Assembly: GCA_023212725.1 (NCBI GenBank)
Contig: JALBYF010000068.1
Coordinates: 31,638-95,637 of the forward strand
Origin: Tranzscheliella williamsii
Lineage: Eukaryota > Basidiomycota > Ustilaginomycetes > Ustilaginales > Ustilaginaceae
Direction: 5' to 3'
DNA length: 64,000 nucleotides
Shown: in pieces, positions 21,335-30,811 of the stretch
Layout: each line of letters opens with the position of its first letter
Numbering within the stretch: position 1 is the first letter of the stretch
Made by a program: the position numbers and the translations under genes
The notes under the pieces: generated by a model
Databases searched by the model: none
Seen by the model: the letters and a program-made list of their open reading frames with translations, nothing else
Told to the model about the DNA's origin: nothing

Positions 21335-21948
21335 GGGCAGACGTGACGCTTTCGCTGACAGCACTGGCCTTGGTCGCTCGTCTTGCTTGGCACAGTGCCT
21401 CGTCTATCGTCCGAGCGCGCCAGAGCTGGACTAGAAAGCAGAAGAGACTGGAACAAGAGTGAAACTCGAAGGCAGATAGATCAGGTGGTGGTCAGTGCTG
21501 AATGAGAAGCAAGAGCACGTCCTACCTATCACAGTGAGTGTCGAGTGTGCTGCGCAATCCGCAGTGTTAAAGCTTAGAAAAGGGTGACGCCTCTTTCGAG
21601 TGGAGCTTCCATGACGCGAGATCGCGGCTCATTCTCATGATATGGTTCTTTACCAGTCCCAGTCGCTGCTTCACATCACTGTCTCGACTCGACTGGTCGA
21701 CTGCCTCGTGCAGAGCGACTGGCGTTACATCGCTGTGCCTGTGGCAGAAGGAGGTAAAAAATGGGTTCTCCCATGAGGAAGAGGGCGGGCTCGCGAGGCT
21801 CTGAAGCAAGTCGATTCAAAAGCTATCATGCTAATTTACAATGTGTGCTGACGCGGTGCCTGGGGAGGAGAACCCTTTTGGTGGCGATCATGCCATGCCT
21901 CGCTGTCACATGGCCGCCTGAGTGCAATCCATTATGCTGCAAAGCGCT
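21335..21948. other. Spacer, probably with Ufd2 5' exon and promoter
   Basis: Between the Ufd2 start and the eIF3i stop, both on the minus strand. The first ~50 bases continue the Ufd2 frame without an ATG, suggesting an acceptor near 21388 and an unlocated first exon. No other gene is visible. Confidence 0.4.
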
Positions 21949-23404
21949 CTATTGGTCCTCCAGCGCCAGTTCAAGGTCGGCGCCGTACAGCTTGGAGTTG
22001 AAAAAGCCGGGATCGAACCAGTTGACTCGGACTGTTGGCAACAGAAGACGAGGGGGAGGCGGAGGAGGGCAGCAAGGTCAATGACATGTTGCCGGTTAGA
22101 ACGGAGCGCGAGGAGGATGACTTACCATAGCCGTCCTCTCCACCGGATGCATAGGCGGTGCCGGCTGGGTGGATCGAGATGGTGTTGATGGGACCAAAGT
22201 GGCCAGGAAGTCGGGCACACTCCTCCTCGAAAACCTTGTGCCAGAAGCGCGTCTCGAATTTACCTTGACGAGCCGAAGTAGTGGTGACGTTCATGGCATC
22301 CTGGCCACCGCCGACAATCACAAAGGGTTTTGTTGGATGGATCGAGGCACTGTTCAGCGGTGTCTCGGTGGCATACGTCTTGATGATCGACAGACTCTTG
22401 GAGTCAATGAGCTGTAGAGCAGAGTAAAGAAGTTTCCTTCGAGTCAGTCCAATCCTCCCAAATGTAAGGGGTGGCAAGCGCCGCTCAACATCCATCAGCA
22501 ACCAGCAACCAGCAACCAGCAACCAGCACCTACTTTTGAAGTCTTGTCCCTCGACGAGGTGACGAAATAGGTTCGGTCGGCGCTCATTTGAAGATCGGAG
22601 ATGACATCGGTATGCGCAGCAACCGATTCCTCTTCGAGCTCGGCGTCGATACCCGTCTCGGGCTCCTTGTCGTCGTGATAGTATACAGCTACCTTGCCGT
22701 CCTCGTGACCGGTGATGATGTACTGGTCGCATGGGGCGAACGCGGCAACTACCGCTTTGGGCCCGGAGAAGGTAATGGTACGTGTTGGCTCGGGGTCCTG
22801 CTGGGTCCAGGAAGCAGGGTCGCGGTTGAGACGGAAAACCTGCAAGGTTCCGCGGTGACCCATACGTGCTTCGGTGACGACGAGCACTTGGCAGCAGTCC
22901 TCCGAGAAAGCGACACGCTTGGCGGCAGTCTTGAACTCCCACACAAAAAGGCACTTGCCGGTGGCCACCTCCCAGAGGCGCATTTCATTGTCGGCAGAGC
23001 CAGATACGAGCAGAGTGGAGGTAGCTGCCAAGATGGTGCGGCGAATAGGACAAGTAGACTGTCAGCAACTCCGAAACGCAAAGGAAAAAAGCAAGATGCG
23101 ACGTTTCACTTACAGTCTACGTCGACCGACCAGACGGTACCGTTGTGGCCTTCGTAGGTGCCGAGGCGTTCGCCGTTGTGTGAGAACCATGCGTTGATGG
23201 TGGGATCCTTGGCCACGGAGAAGAGCAGATCGCCTTCTCGGTTGAACTTGACCTGTGTGAGCGAACGCTCGTGACCGGAAAGCAGGATGGGACGCTGTTG
23301 TCGATCAAGGCAACGAGCAGCATCCAATGGCAGAGCGCAAGACGGGGTCAGCCAAACATGATCCTAACGCTGCCGAGGTCCGGGTTGTGCACGATACGAA
23401 CCAT
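21949..23404 (-). CDS. TIF34: Eukaryotic translation initiation factor 3 subunit i
   Basis: WD40 subunit of the eIF3 complex, acting in 43S pre-initiation complex assembly. Five exons on the minus strand (23404-23402, 23294-23114, 23024-22534, 22411-22126, 22031-21949) join in frame to exactly 347 residues, the same length as yeast Tif34. The joined N-terminus [75 protein letters not shown] and the C-terminal [17 protein letters not shown] are diagnostic. Exon 1 is only the ATG; its donor GTTCGT is weak, so a different first exon is possible. The other introns have GTAAG or GTAGG donors and CAG acceptors. Intron 3 (22412-22533) contains a heptamer tandem repeat. Confidence 0.93.
22496..22529. 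repeat. Heptamer tandem repeat in eIF3i intron 3
   Basis: About five copies of cagcaac on the plus strand, located just inside the donor side of the third intron of the eIF3i gene. If transcribed, the minus strand reads (gttgctg)n. Confidence 0.85.
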
Positions 23405-24869
23405 TCTGCAGCAAAGGGCGGGAGGACGTGCTGTAACCTCGCAAGCGATACAACACAAGGGGTAGTGACGGAGAGACGGGTGGGATGATGACGAGAACGA
23501 CGAAGAAGGCCCTTGTTCGCTGGGCAATGGAAGGATTTTCCAAAGCTACGGCGAGCAAACGTAGGTAACGTTTGTAAAGCGGTCAGCTTCGGTGCTTGCT
23601 TAGCTTCCAATTCGATTTTGGAGGTAATTCAGAATCAGAAATACACTCGCACGGCTGTACAACTTAACAAACTTTCAGTGTGACTGGGGTGAACACGCAC
23701 GCACATTTTCGACATGTTAGCCAGGCGATCGGTAGCGAAACGCTTCCTAACCCACGCGCGTGTGGCCACGATCAAGGCGGATACGCTTGGGCTTGGCGGT
23801 GCCTGACTGCTGGCTTATGCGCGATGCTGCCGACAGAGTCTATCGCAGGGAGCCAGTGCGATGCGGCATGAACGGGTGGTGTGATGGGCCATCGGTGGGA
23901 TAGGTCGAGTCAGCCAGCATGGAATACGGCTACTTACAGCAGCATATATACAACTACTATGTACGCAGGGTGGCGAGGTGATTTACATAACCAAGTTACT
24001 GATTCAAGCGACGAGGGTTCAGTATTGACCTTGTAATTGGAACGCGCAAGCGCGTGTCGATCGAGGCTGTGGATTAGATTAGGCTTGTCTGTATTTGAAG
24101 GGTCTAGAACGCTTACTCGTATTGTGATTTTTTTCGCTTTCTCTTTGCGAGGGCTGCGCTGTTTGGGCAGTCTGCATTTGCGAACTTGTTTTATGATTGC
24201 GGTGAATCGGTGTCCGTCCGGCCGAACGAAGCGTACAAGTGGCGAGTAGCGAGTAGCGAGTAGATGTATACCAATACGCAATCGCAATCACTTACTTTTG
24301 ACTTTTTGTCGGCGGCCGGACTGCGCCATTTCGGGCAGCGCGCGGAGACGCAATTCGTTGGGTCATTCGCATCGCCCCATTCCCATATCCCTTTCCTCCC
24401 CATCGCACCCAACCATCCTGAATTACTCATCCTCAACGTGATCGTCTTGACCTACGTCTCTCCTCCATCTCGCTCTCCGGTCTTGCATCTGTTTCCTTGG
24501 ATTGGCTCCGCGGTCACCCTGTCCACACACTTGCTTGCATCTACTGCCTCCGTCACATCCTTTGCTTGGCTTTCCGCTCCTCCATCGTCTTCCGTTCCTG
24601 CAGCGTCTCCATCCACCACCTAAAGCCGTCTCGATCTTGTCGACCCAAGACTCACTATTGCTCGACCTACCATCGCTCCGCTTGGCAACGTACTGAATCA
24701 TCTCGATTCGTTATTTGACCCCTCTCTTGTCTGCCTCTCGGCTGCCCTGGATTCCGTCTTTTATTCTGTCTACGCATTGTCACTGTGCAGTTGCAAGTTC
24801 GTCTCTTTGTCTTCCGACCCTCCTGTAGTGGCGCCTTGTCCGGAGGCTCCCTAGCGCTCTCGTCTCATC
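23405..24869. other. Divergent promoter region, no gene seen
   Basis: Separates eIF3i (minus) and the PP2C gene (plus). It contains a gcgagta triplet repeat at about 24241-24262 and a long CT-rich stretch from about 24370 to 24790, probably the PP2C promoter and leader. No coding frame looks real. Confidence 0.5.
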
Positions 24870-26416
24870 ATGGGTCAAACCCTTTCCGAGCCCGTCACCG
24901 AGAAGCATACATCCCAAGGCGAAAATGACTTTGTCGCCTTTGCCGTCTCCGAGATGCAGGGATGGCGCATCAACATGGAGGACGCGCATACCACCATTGT
25001 CGACATGCGCGACGGCAGCGACAACGGTCGCGGATGCTTCTTTGGCGTCTACGATGGCCACGGAGGTAAGTGACAGCGCCTCGTTCTTGGGCTCGTTTTT
25101 GCGTATCCTATGCTGATTCCATTCTCTTTCCGCCCTACCGCTTATACCCTGGATTGCCTCTTCGTTTAGGCTCTGCTGTTGCCGAATTTTGCGGCGCAAC
25201 ACTCTACGAGCGGCTGGTGCAGCTCGAGAGTTTCGAAAAGGGCGCTTACGAGGAGGCTCTGAAGCGAGTCTTTCTCAAGACCGATGAAGACCTCCTGGCT
25301 GACCCAAAATACTCGAACGACCCGTCGGGCTGCACCGCCGTCACAGCTCTGATCACGGCGACAAAGGAAGACCCGAAGAAGGTCGACACCATCTACGTTG
25401 CCAACGCCGGCGACTCTCGCTGTGTGGTGTCGCGACTGGGCCACTCGGAAGACATGAGCATCGATCACAAGCCAACGCTGCGTTCCGAGTATCTCCGCAT
25501 CGAGAATGCCGGTGGCTACGTCCATTACGGCAGGGTCAATGGAAACTTGGCACTGAGTCGAGCCATCGGCGACTTTGAATTCAAGCGCAACTTTAGCTGC
25601 ACCCCGGAAACGCAAATCGTCACCGCAGACCCAGAGATCATTACGAGAAAAGGCGAGGACGTCGAGTTTGTCGTATTGGCCTGCGACGGGATCTGGGATT
25701 GTCTCAGCAGCCAAAACGTGGTCGACATTGTACGCAGGTCCGTTTCCCAAGGTAAGGAGCTCAAGGACATCTGCGAGGATCTCATGGACCGATGTCTCGC
25801 CCCGGATTCGGATACCGGTGGGATCGGCTGCGACAACATGACGGTCTGCATCGTTGCTCTCCTTGATGGCAGGACCAAGCAAGAGTGGTACGACTGGGTC
25901 AAGAAGAACGTGGACGAGGGAAACAGTTACTCTACTCCCACCTCTGTGCCACCGGTATTCTCCAGCCAGGGTTCGTCGAACGAAGACAATGCCCGAGGCG
26001 GTGCCCACACCGTCAGCATACAGTCGTTGCTCTCAGGAGGCATGGCGCGCGGAGAGGATGATGACGACGAGTCCGGATCTACGCTGCAACTCCCGGGTGG
26101 TCTTGCCGGTGCCTTGAGTGGTGCTGGCATCGTCTTCCGACCGGAAAGCAAGTCGGAGGACGGTGAAGTAGTATATGAAGCCCATGTCGCCGACGAAGAT
26201 GACAGCGGCGATGACGATTCGGAGAAGTCTGGGGTCAGCGCCATGGATGACAAGCCGTTTGTTGGCAATGCGCCTGCAGGCGAAAAGGCGCAAGAACCCA
26301 ACATGGTCGAATCTCCTCTGACGGATGCCAAGGACAAGAGCACAACCAAGCAGCAAGGCGATATGGACGTTGACGATGCTGCCAAGTCCGGCGACTCGAC
26401 TGCCGAAACCGAGTAA
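24870..26416 (+). CDS. PP2C-type protein phosphatase (PTC2/PTC3-like)
   Basis: Mn/Mg-dependent Ser/Thr phosphatase, 480 residues, exons 24870-25065 and 25170-26416 with a GTAAGT donor and TTTAG acceptor. The start MGQTLSEPVTEK carries the Gly2 and MGQ/L pattern of Ptc2/3 (potential N-myristoylation). Metal and active-site motifs are MQGWRINMEDAHT, FFGVYDGHGGSAVAEF, NAGDSRCVV, LALSRAIGDFEFK, VVLACDGIWDCLS and GIGCDNMTVCIVAL. From about residue 300 there is an acidic, disordered tail ending near MDVDDAAKSGDSTAETE, as in yeast Ptc2. In the family these enzymes dampen MAPK and DNA-damage signalling; that role is inferred. The gene converges with prenylcysteine lyase. Confidence 0.94.
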
Positions 26417-26856
26417 ATATGTATTGGCCGAGACAAATGCGAACCAAGGGTGGATGGCCGCGCAGCCGCTGAAGGACGCTGACGAACCAAAGAGGCGCCT
26501 CGGCTTTTTCTCTTGTCGGCTCCTGGCGCTCAGCACTCTACTCAACTGTGTTGCGCACCGGGCGCACGCTATGATACCACCATTCACAGGCTAAGACCTA
26601 GTAGCTGGCTCTCAGGGCCCTCAGCAGGGCGCACACGCGTGCTGTCCTTTTCTCGTCGCGTGCCAGCACGCCTATATCAAACCCAGTCCGGCATGTCAAA
26701 AGAAGAAGGTTGTTCGAGCCCGATACCGGAAGCGAATCCGTTGCTGTGCTACTGCTCCGTCTGCGTGAGTGCTGTTGTTTGGGCGGCGCGGCTGGATTGG
26801 TAGCGGGTAAGCTGTGGTGGAGCAGGTGGCCGTGGTTGTGGTTGTTGTTGTTGTTG
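26417..26856. other. Convergent intergenic region
   Basis: 440 bases between two converging stop codons. A ttg/gtt repeat lies at about 26838-26858 next to the prenylcysteine lyase stop. Nothing else seen. Confidence 0.5.
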
Positions 26857-28620
26857 TTAGCCCGAGTCGCAGCCCCATCCGGCCCAGTTGGGGCTGTGCA
26901 TGGGGTCGGTGGGGGTGGGGTGGGGACAGGCGGAGCCGTGGATGAAGGCGGGGCCGTACCAGTGCTGGAGGAGGAGGGCGACGGAGTTGCGTGCGGCGAG
27001 GGTGGCGGTTTCCATGGTGGAGACCAGGCCCTCGAGGGCGGCGGGGTGGTAGAGGCGGGTGTCGATGGTGAGGGGGCCGTGGGCGGAGGCGGGGGTGAGG
27101 GCGGGGTAGGCGTCCCACTCTGCGCGGTGGATCCAGGAGGCGCTGCCGAAGAGCTGTGCGACGAGGGCGTCGCTTACCGGCTCGCGCGAGAAGAGCTTGA
27201 CCACGTACTCGGTCTCGCCCCCGCGCCGGAGCGTGCGCAGGTAGTTGAGCGAGAAGAAGTCGAGGCGCAGCTTGTGGGTTGCTTGACCGTCGGTGCGGGC
27301 GCGCCGCACGCTCTCGTCCGACGTCAGGATGGTCGTCGGCACCTCGTCCTGCTCGCCCAGCCCAAAGTAGCGTGCGTCGGGCCGCACCGCCCGCGTCGTC
27401 AACAGCGTGACATGCAGCCGCACAAACCGCCGGCTGCGCACGCGCGCCTCGGTATTCAGCAGCGTAATCCCCGCATTGTGCCACGGCGTCGCCAGGATCA
27501 CGGCATCATACGTATCCCCCTCGCCGCTCCGCGTCGCCACGTACCACTGCGTATCGTCGCCCCCCGTCTCCACACCGTGCTCGACGCGCTTCATCTTGAC
27601 AACCCCCGTCACCTCGCCCTCGTGCCCCGTCAGCAGTGTCGCGCCGCTGCGCCGGACAAACTCGTCAAAGATGCGGTAGTTGCCGCGCTTGACGCCGGTC
27701 GCGCCCGACGCGGCCAGGCTGACCAGCGCGCCAAAGCCGTGGATCTCGTCGGTGTCCTGCGCATAGTTGACGCGGGTGGCCGCCTCGATCATCTCCTCGA
27801 TGAAGAGCTCGCTGACGCGGTGATCCTTGAAGTACTGCATGCCCGTGGTCGCGGCGAGCGCGGTCAGGTTGACGGCGTCGGCGAGTTCTTGGACGGAGGA
27901 CCAGGGGAAGCCGGAGACGGTGGTGGGGGGTGCGGTGCCGCCGGTGGCGCGCGGGGTGTGGAGGAAGGCGGGATCGTAGAGGCGGACAAAGGCGGCGAGA
28001 TGCTTCTTGACGAGCGCCTGGACGGTGACGGCGCTGTAGCCGTAGCGGAGGAAGAACTTGGCGCTGGTCCACCACGAGCTGGCGTCGCCCTGGAAGAGGA
28101 ACTGCTGGCCGTCCCAGACGCCCATCTGGCCTTCCATGCCGTTGTCTGCGCCGGTTTGCAGCCCAAACTCGCGCACCGCACGGCGCAGGTTGTAGTTGAC
28201 GTCGGCAAAGATGCTCGCGCCCACTTCCACCGGCGCTTGCGTCTCGTCGTTGTGCGGGTAGACCACCGCCGCACGCCCGCCGACGCGCGCACCCCGCTCG
28301 TACAGTGTCACCTCCAGCCGCTCCTCCCGGCTGTGGTTGCTCGCCCACAACTCGTCCTGCGCCCGCTTCAGAAAGTACGCCGCCGACGAGCCACCCGGTC
28401 CAGCACCGACAATCGCGATCTTGCGCACCCTCCCACGCGCACCCGGCTCCGTCTCCACCCTGCTGAACCCCTCTGCATACTCGCGCGTAGCCGCCAGCGG
28501 AGAAAGCACTTGGCCCTGCCACGCCGGCTGCTGCGCCCAGGGCCCCTCGCTCCCCCAGGCACACAGCACGGCCCAGCACACCAGCACAAGTGCGTACAGC
28601 ATCGACCTGCACGCTTGCAT
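26857..28620 (-). CDS. Prenylcysteine lyase (FAD-dependent oxidase)
   Basis: 587 residues. The enzyme oxidatively cleaves farnesyl- or geranylgeranyl-cysteine released when prenylated proteins are degraded, in lysosome/vacuole-like compartments. An N-terminal hydrophobic signal (MLYALVLVCWAVLCAWGS) precedes the dinucleotide fold KIAIVGAGPGGSSAAYFLKR at about 66-85, then ERGARVGGRAAVV. Family blocks follow: VEVGASIFADVNYNLRRAV, GFGALVSLAASGATGVKRGN, VILATPWHNAGI, PTTILTSDE and a C-terminal ALEGLVSTMETATLAARNSV. The FAD GxGxxG-type motif and the second GG doublet are intact. No intron needed. It is one small ORF away from the Far1/Ste5-like gene. Confidence 0.9.
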   Translation of the reverse strand: MQACRSMLYALVLVCWAVLCAWGSEGPWAQQPAWQGQVLSPLAATREYAEGFSRVETEPGARGRVRKIAIVGAGPGGSSAAYFLKRAQDELWASNHSREERLEVTLYERGARVGGRAAVVYPHNDETQAPVEVGASIFADVNYNLRRAVREFGLQTGADNGMEGQMGVWDGQQFLFQGDASSWWTSAKFFLRYGYSAVTVQALVKKHLAAFVRLYDPAFLHTPRATGGTAPPTTVSGFPWSSVQELADAVNLTALAATTGMQYFKDHRVSELFIEEMIEAATRVNYAQDTDEIHGFGALVSLAASGATGVKRGNYRIFDEFVRRSGATLLTGHEGEVTGVVKMKRVEHGVETGGDDTQWYVATRSGEGDTYDAVILATPWHNAGITLLNTEARVRSRRFVRLHVTLLTTRAVRPDARYFGLGEQDEVPTTILTSDESVRRARTDGQATHKLRLDFFSLNYLRTLRRGGETEYVVKLFSREPVSDALVAQLFGSASWIHRAEWDAYPALTPASAHGPLTIDTRLYHPAALEGLVSTMETATLAARNSVALLLQHWYGPAFIHGSACPHPTPTDPMHSPNWAGWGCDSG

Positions 28621-29127
28621 CGCGACGGCCTTCCTCGCTCCGATCGAATACGTACCAAGGCCGCGCTGCCAGCGACCAAATCAAGCTTGCCGGGTATGGT
28701 GGAGCGCAGTAGATGGCAGTGCAAAGGCAGCCTGCTGGTCAGCAACGGCTCCCGCGTCATCTATGCAGGGTCCCTCCTAGTAACAAAATCTAACAATCTC
28801 AAAATTCCGTTTCGACCTAACAGAAATGGAACCTCCCCCTCCCTCTTACCCCCTCACCCTCACCCGCTCGTGACCCTCCGCATCGAAAAGGGTCAGCAGC
28901 CAGACAGCATAGCAGCGAGCCTAGTCGCGGATGCCGAGCACAAGACGCCACAGGCGAGCACCATGAAAGGAGAGCAAAGCAGTGTCGCAGTTTAGGTCAG
29001 CACACCATGGCGGCTGGAAGAGAAGCGTGAGCTGGATTAGAGTAGCTAGTGTACAGAGTGGTGCGGGGTCGATGCGGGAGTTGCTGGGGACCAGGGTATG
29101 GCATGGACTGGGACTGCGATGACGGGG
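28621..29127. other. Intergenic region
   Basis: Upstream of prenylcysteine lyase and downstream of the doubtful small ORF. No coding or RNA feature recognised. Confidence 0.45.
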
Positions 29128-29568
29128 CTAGAGGGTCTTGGGGGACGAAGCGGGGGAGGAAGTGGAGGAGGAGGAAGGCGGGGGGTTGTCGTGCTTGGAG
29201 CGGCGGATCCAGTGCAAGCTGGGCGAGGCGGCGCGCTTGTGGGTTGGGGGAGCGGGGTGCTTCTTGCCCTGGCGGGTGTCGGACGCGGGTGCGGGCGGCG
29301 CGGGCACCACGGCGCCGTCGTCCCTGGACCGCGCCGCGCCCGCCACGGAACCCCCCGCCGGCTTGGCCCCGTTCTCGATCAGATGTAACGGCCACGGCTT
29401 CTGGATCGCCTGCGCCATCTCGTACCGCGCCCGCAGCTCAGACTCCCGCGACGAACCGCCCGTCGACGCCGAGAAGAGTGCCCGCGACCGCCGATGCGTC
29501 CCCTCGTCGCGCTCTCGTCTCGGCGTCGTCTCGTGCGCCTTGTTGTTGCGCGAAACCAGCAGCAGCAT
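29128..29568 (-). CDS. Doubtful small ORF, 146 residues
   Basis: An open frame from an ATG at 29568 (MLLLVSRNNKAHETTPRRER) to a stop at 29128. It is Ser/Pro/Arg-rich with one compact hydrophobic piece (YEMAQAIQKPWPLHLIENGA) that looks more protein-like than the rest. The strand is GC-rich, and several frames on both strands are open here, so this may be chance. A spliced continuation into the overlapping frame ending near 28997 is conceivable but no clear donor was found. No function assigned. Confidence 0.3.
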   Translation of the reverse strand: MLLLVSRNNKAHETTPRRERDEGTHRRSRALFSASTGGSSRESELRARYEMAQAIQKPWPLHLIENGAKPAGGSVAGAARSRDDGAVVPAPPAPASDTRQGKKHPAPPTHKRAASPSLHWIRRSKHDNPPPSSSSTSSPASSPKTL

Positions 29569-30811
29569 CGCGTTGCTGATCCGGGCGTGATGGCCTCCCC
29601 TCCTCGCCACTAGTGACGAAGCTGCGTGTGTAGCCAAGGACGACGGCCTGCTGTCCTTTTCGATTTGATGTTCAATGAGTAGCTCCCTGTCGCGTGCGGA
29701 GCAAGGCTGCAAGAGTGTGTTATGGTGCAAGACGAGGTGATAGCCAGTACGGAGAAACACAAGGAGGCTCAGAGTCGATGCTGGCTGTCTCGGGAAGGGT
29801 ATATATTGCAACGATGGATGGTCAATATGTAACAAGACAAAGCGAGCCAAGAAAAAGAAGCAGGGAGGAGGGCAAGAGAGCAGCAAGACGGGCAGCGGAG
29901 GGAGCAGTTCTGGCAGGCCAAGGTTTGTGCTTGGCATTCACATGGTCTTGGGATGATGAGCGTGGTGGAGGGGGCTCACCGCAGCGAGCCGGAGGGGATT
30001 GGGCAAGGTGGAACGGGGCCAGCCAAGAGCCAAGATCGTCTTGGCGTTGCAGGGAGTGGGCTCGGCGCGAGCTGGTACCAGCCTAGCCTCTGCTGACGGG
30101 CGGAAGCCAAGTGATTTCGAGGTCTGCGACGTTGAGTCACAGTTGAACGGTTACGGTTGGGCTGGTAGGAGGAGGAGAAAAGGCCCACCCGCTTGGCACG
30201 CAACTGCGGCGTGGCTCAGTTGGGCAGCTGCACGCCGCATGCAGGCCAAGCCAGGCTAACTGCGCTGCTGCTATTCATTTGATCCATTTGTAATGGTGGC
30301 TCACATCGAATCGATATCTTCATGATATGTGATTACAGCGCACTTCTACCACCCCGCCTCTCTACTACGCTGCCGCATTTCAAACAATTTGGCTTGGCTT
30401 CTTGGCACCTGTATGACCGCGCGAATCGGGAAAAGAGCGTGGCTGTAAAGAAAAGGAGGTGGGCTGTAACATGTTGCCCAAGTCTTTATCTCCTTGCCTC
30501 TTGCCCCGCCCCATCCTGCCACAGCCACGCCAAGCCGACCTAGCTTTAACAACATCTTTGACTTTGGAACGGCCCAACATCAGCTCGCACGCGATAGCCA
30601 GTCAGAAGCAACATCCTAACCCTCACTGTGACTCTGATTGGCATGTGACTACGTAGATAATCACCGCCATGATATCGTGAATCCATCCTCGCGCATAGAA
30701 TAGTACCTGTGTGGTCTCGTCTGCCTGTGTGGTGCGGTGTATCTGTGTGGTGTAGTTGTGTGGCGTAGCTGGGAAGTACAAATGCTTTACTTGCGTCGCG
30801 CGCAAAGCGGC
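29569..30811. other. Intergenic region with GT-rich repeat
   Basis: No gene recognised. A degenerate tgtgtggtg repeat occupies about 30708-30770, close to the 3' end of the RING-PH-VWA gene. Confidence 0.45.

Noticed and set aside
26710..28995. 761-codon open frame on the plus strand
   Set aside because: Antisense shadow of prenylcysteine lyase with no recognisable domain.
29049..29590. Plus-strand frames of 150-176 codons
   Set aside because: They overlap each other and the doubtful minus-strand ORF, and have random Arg/Gly-rich composition.
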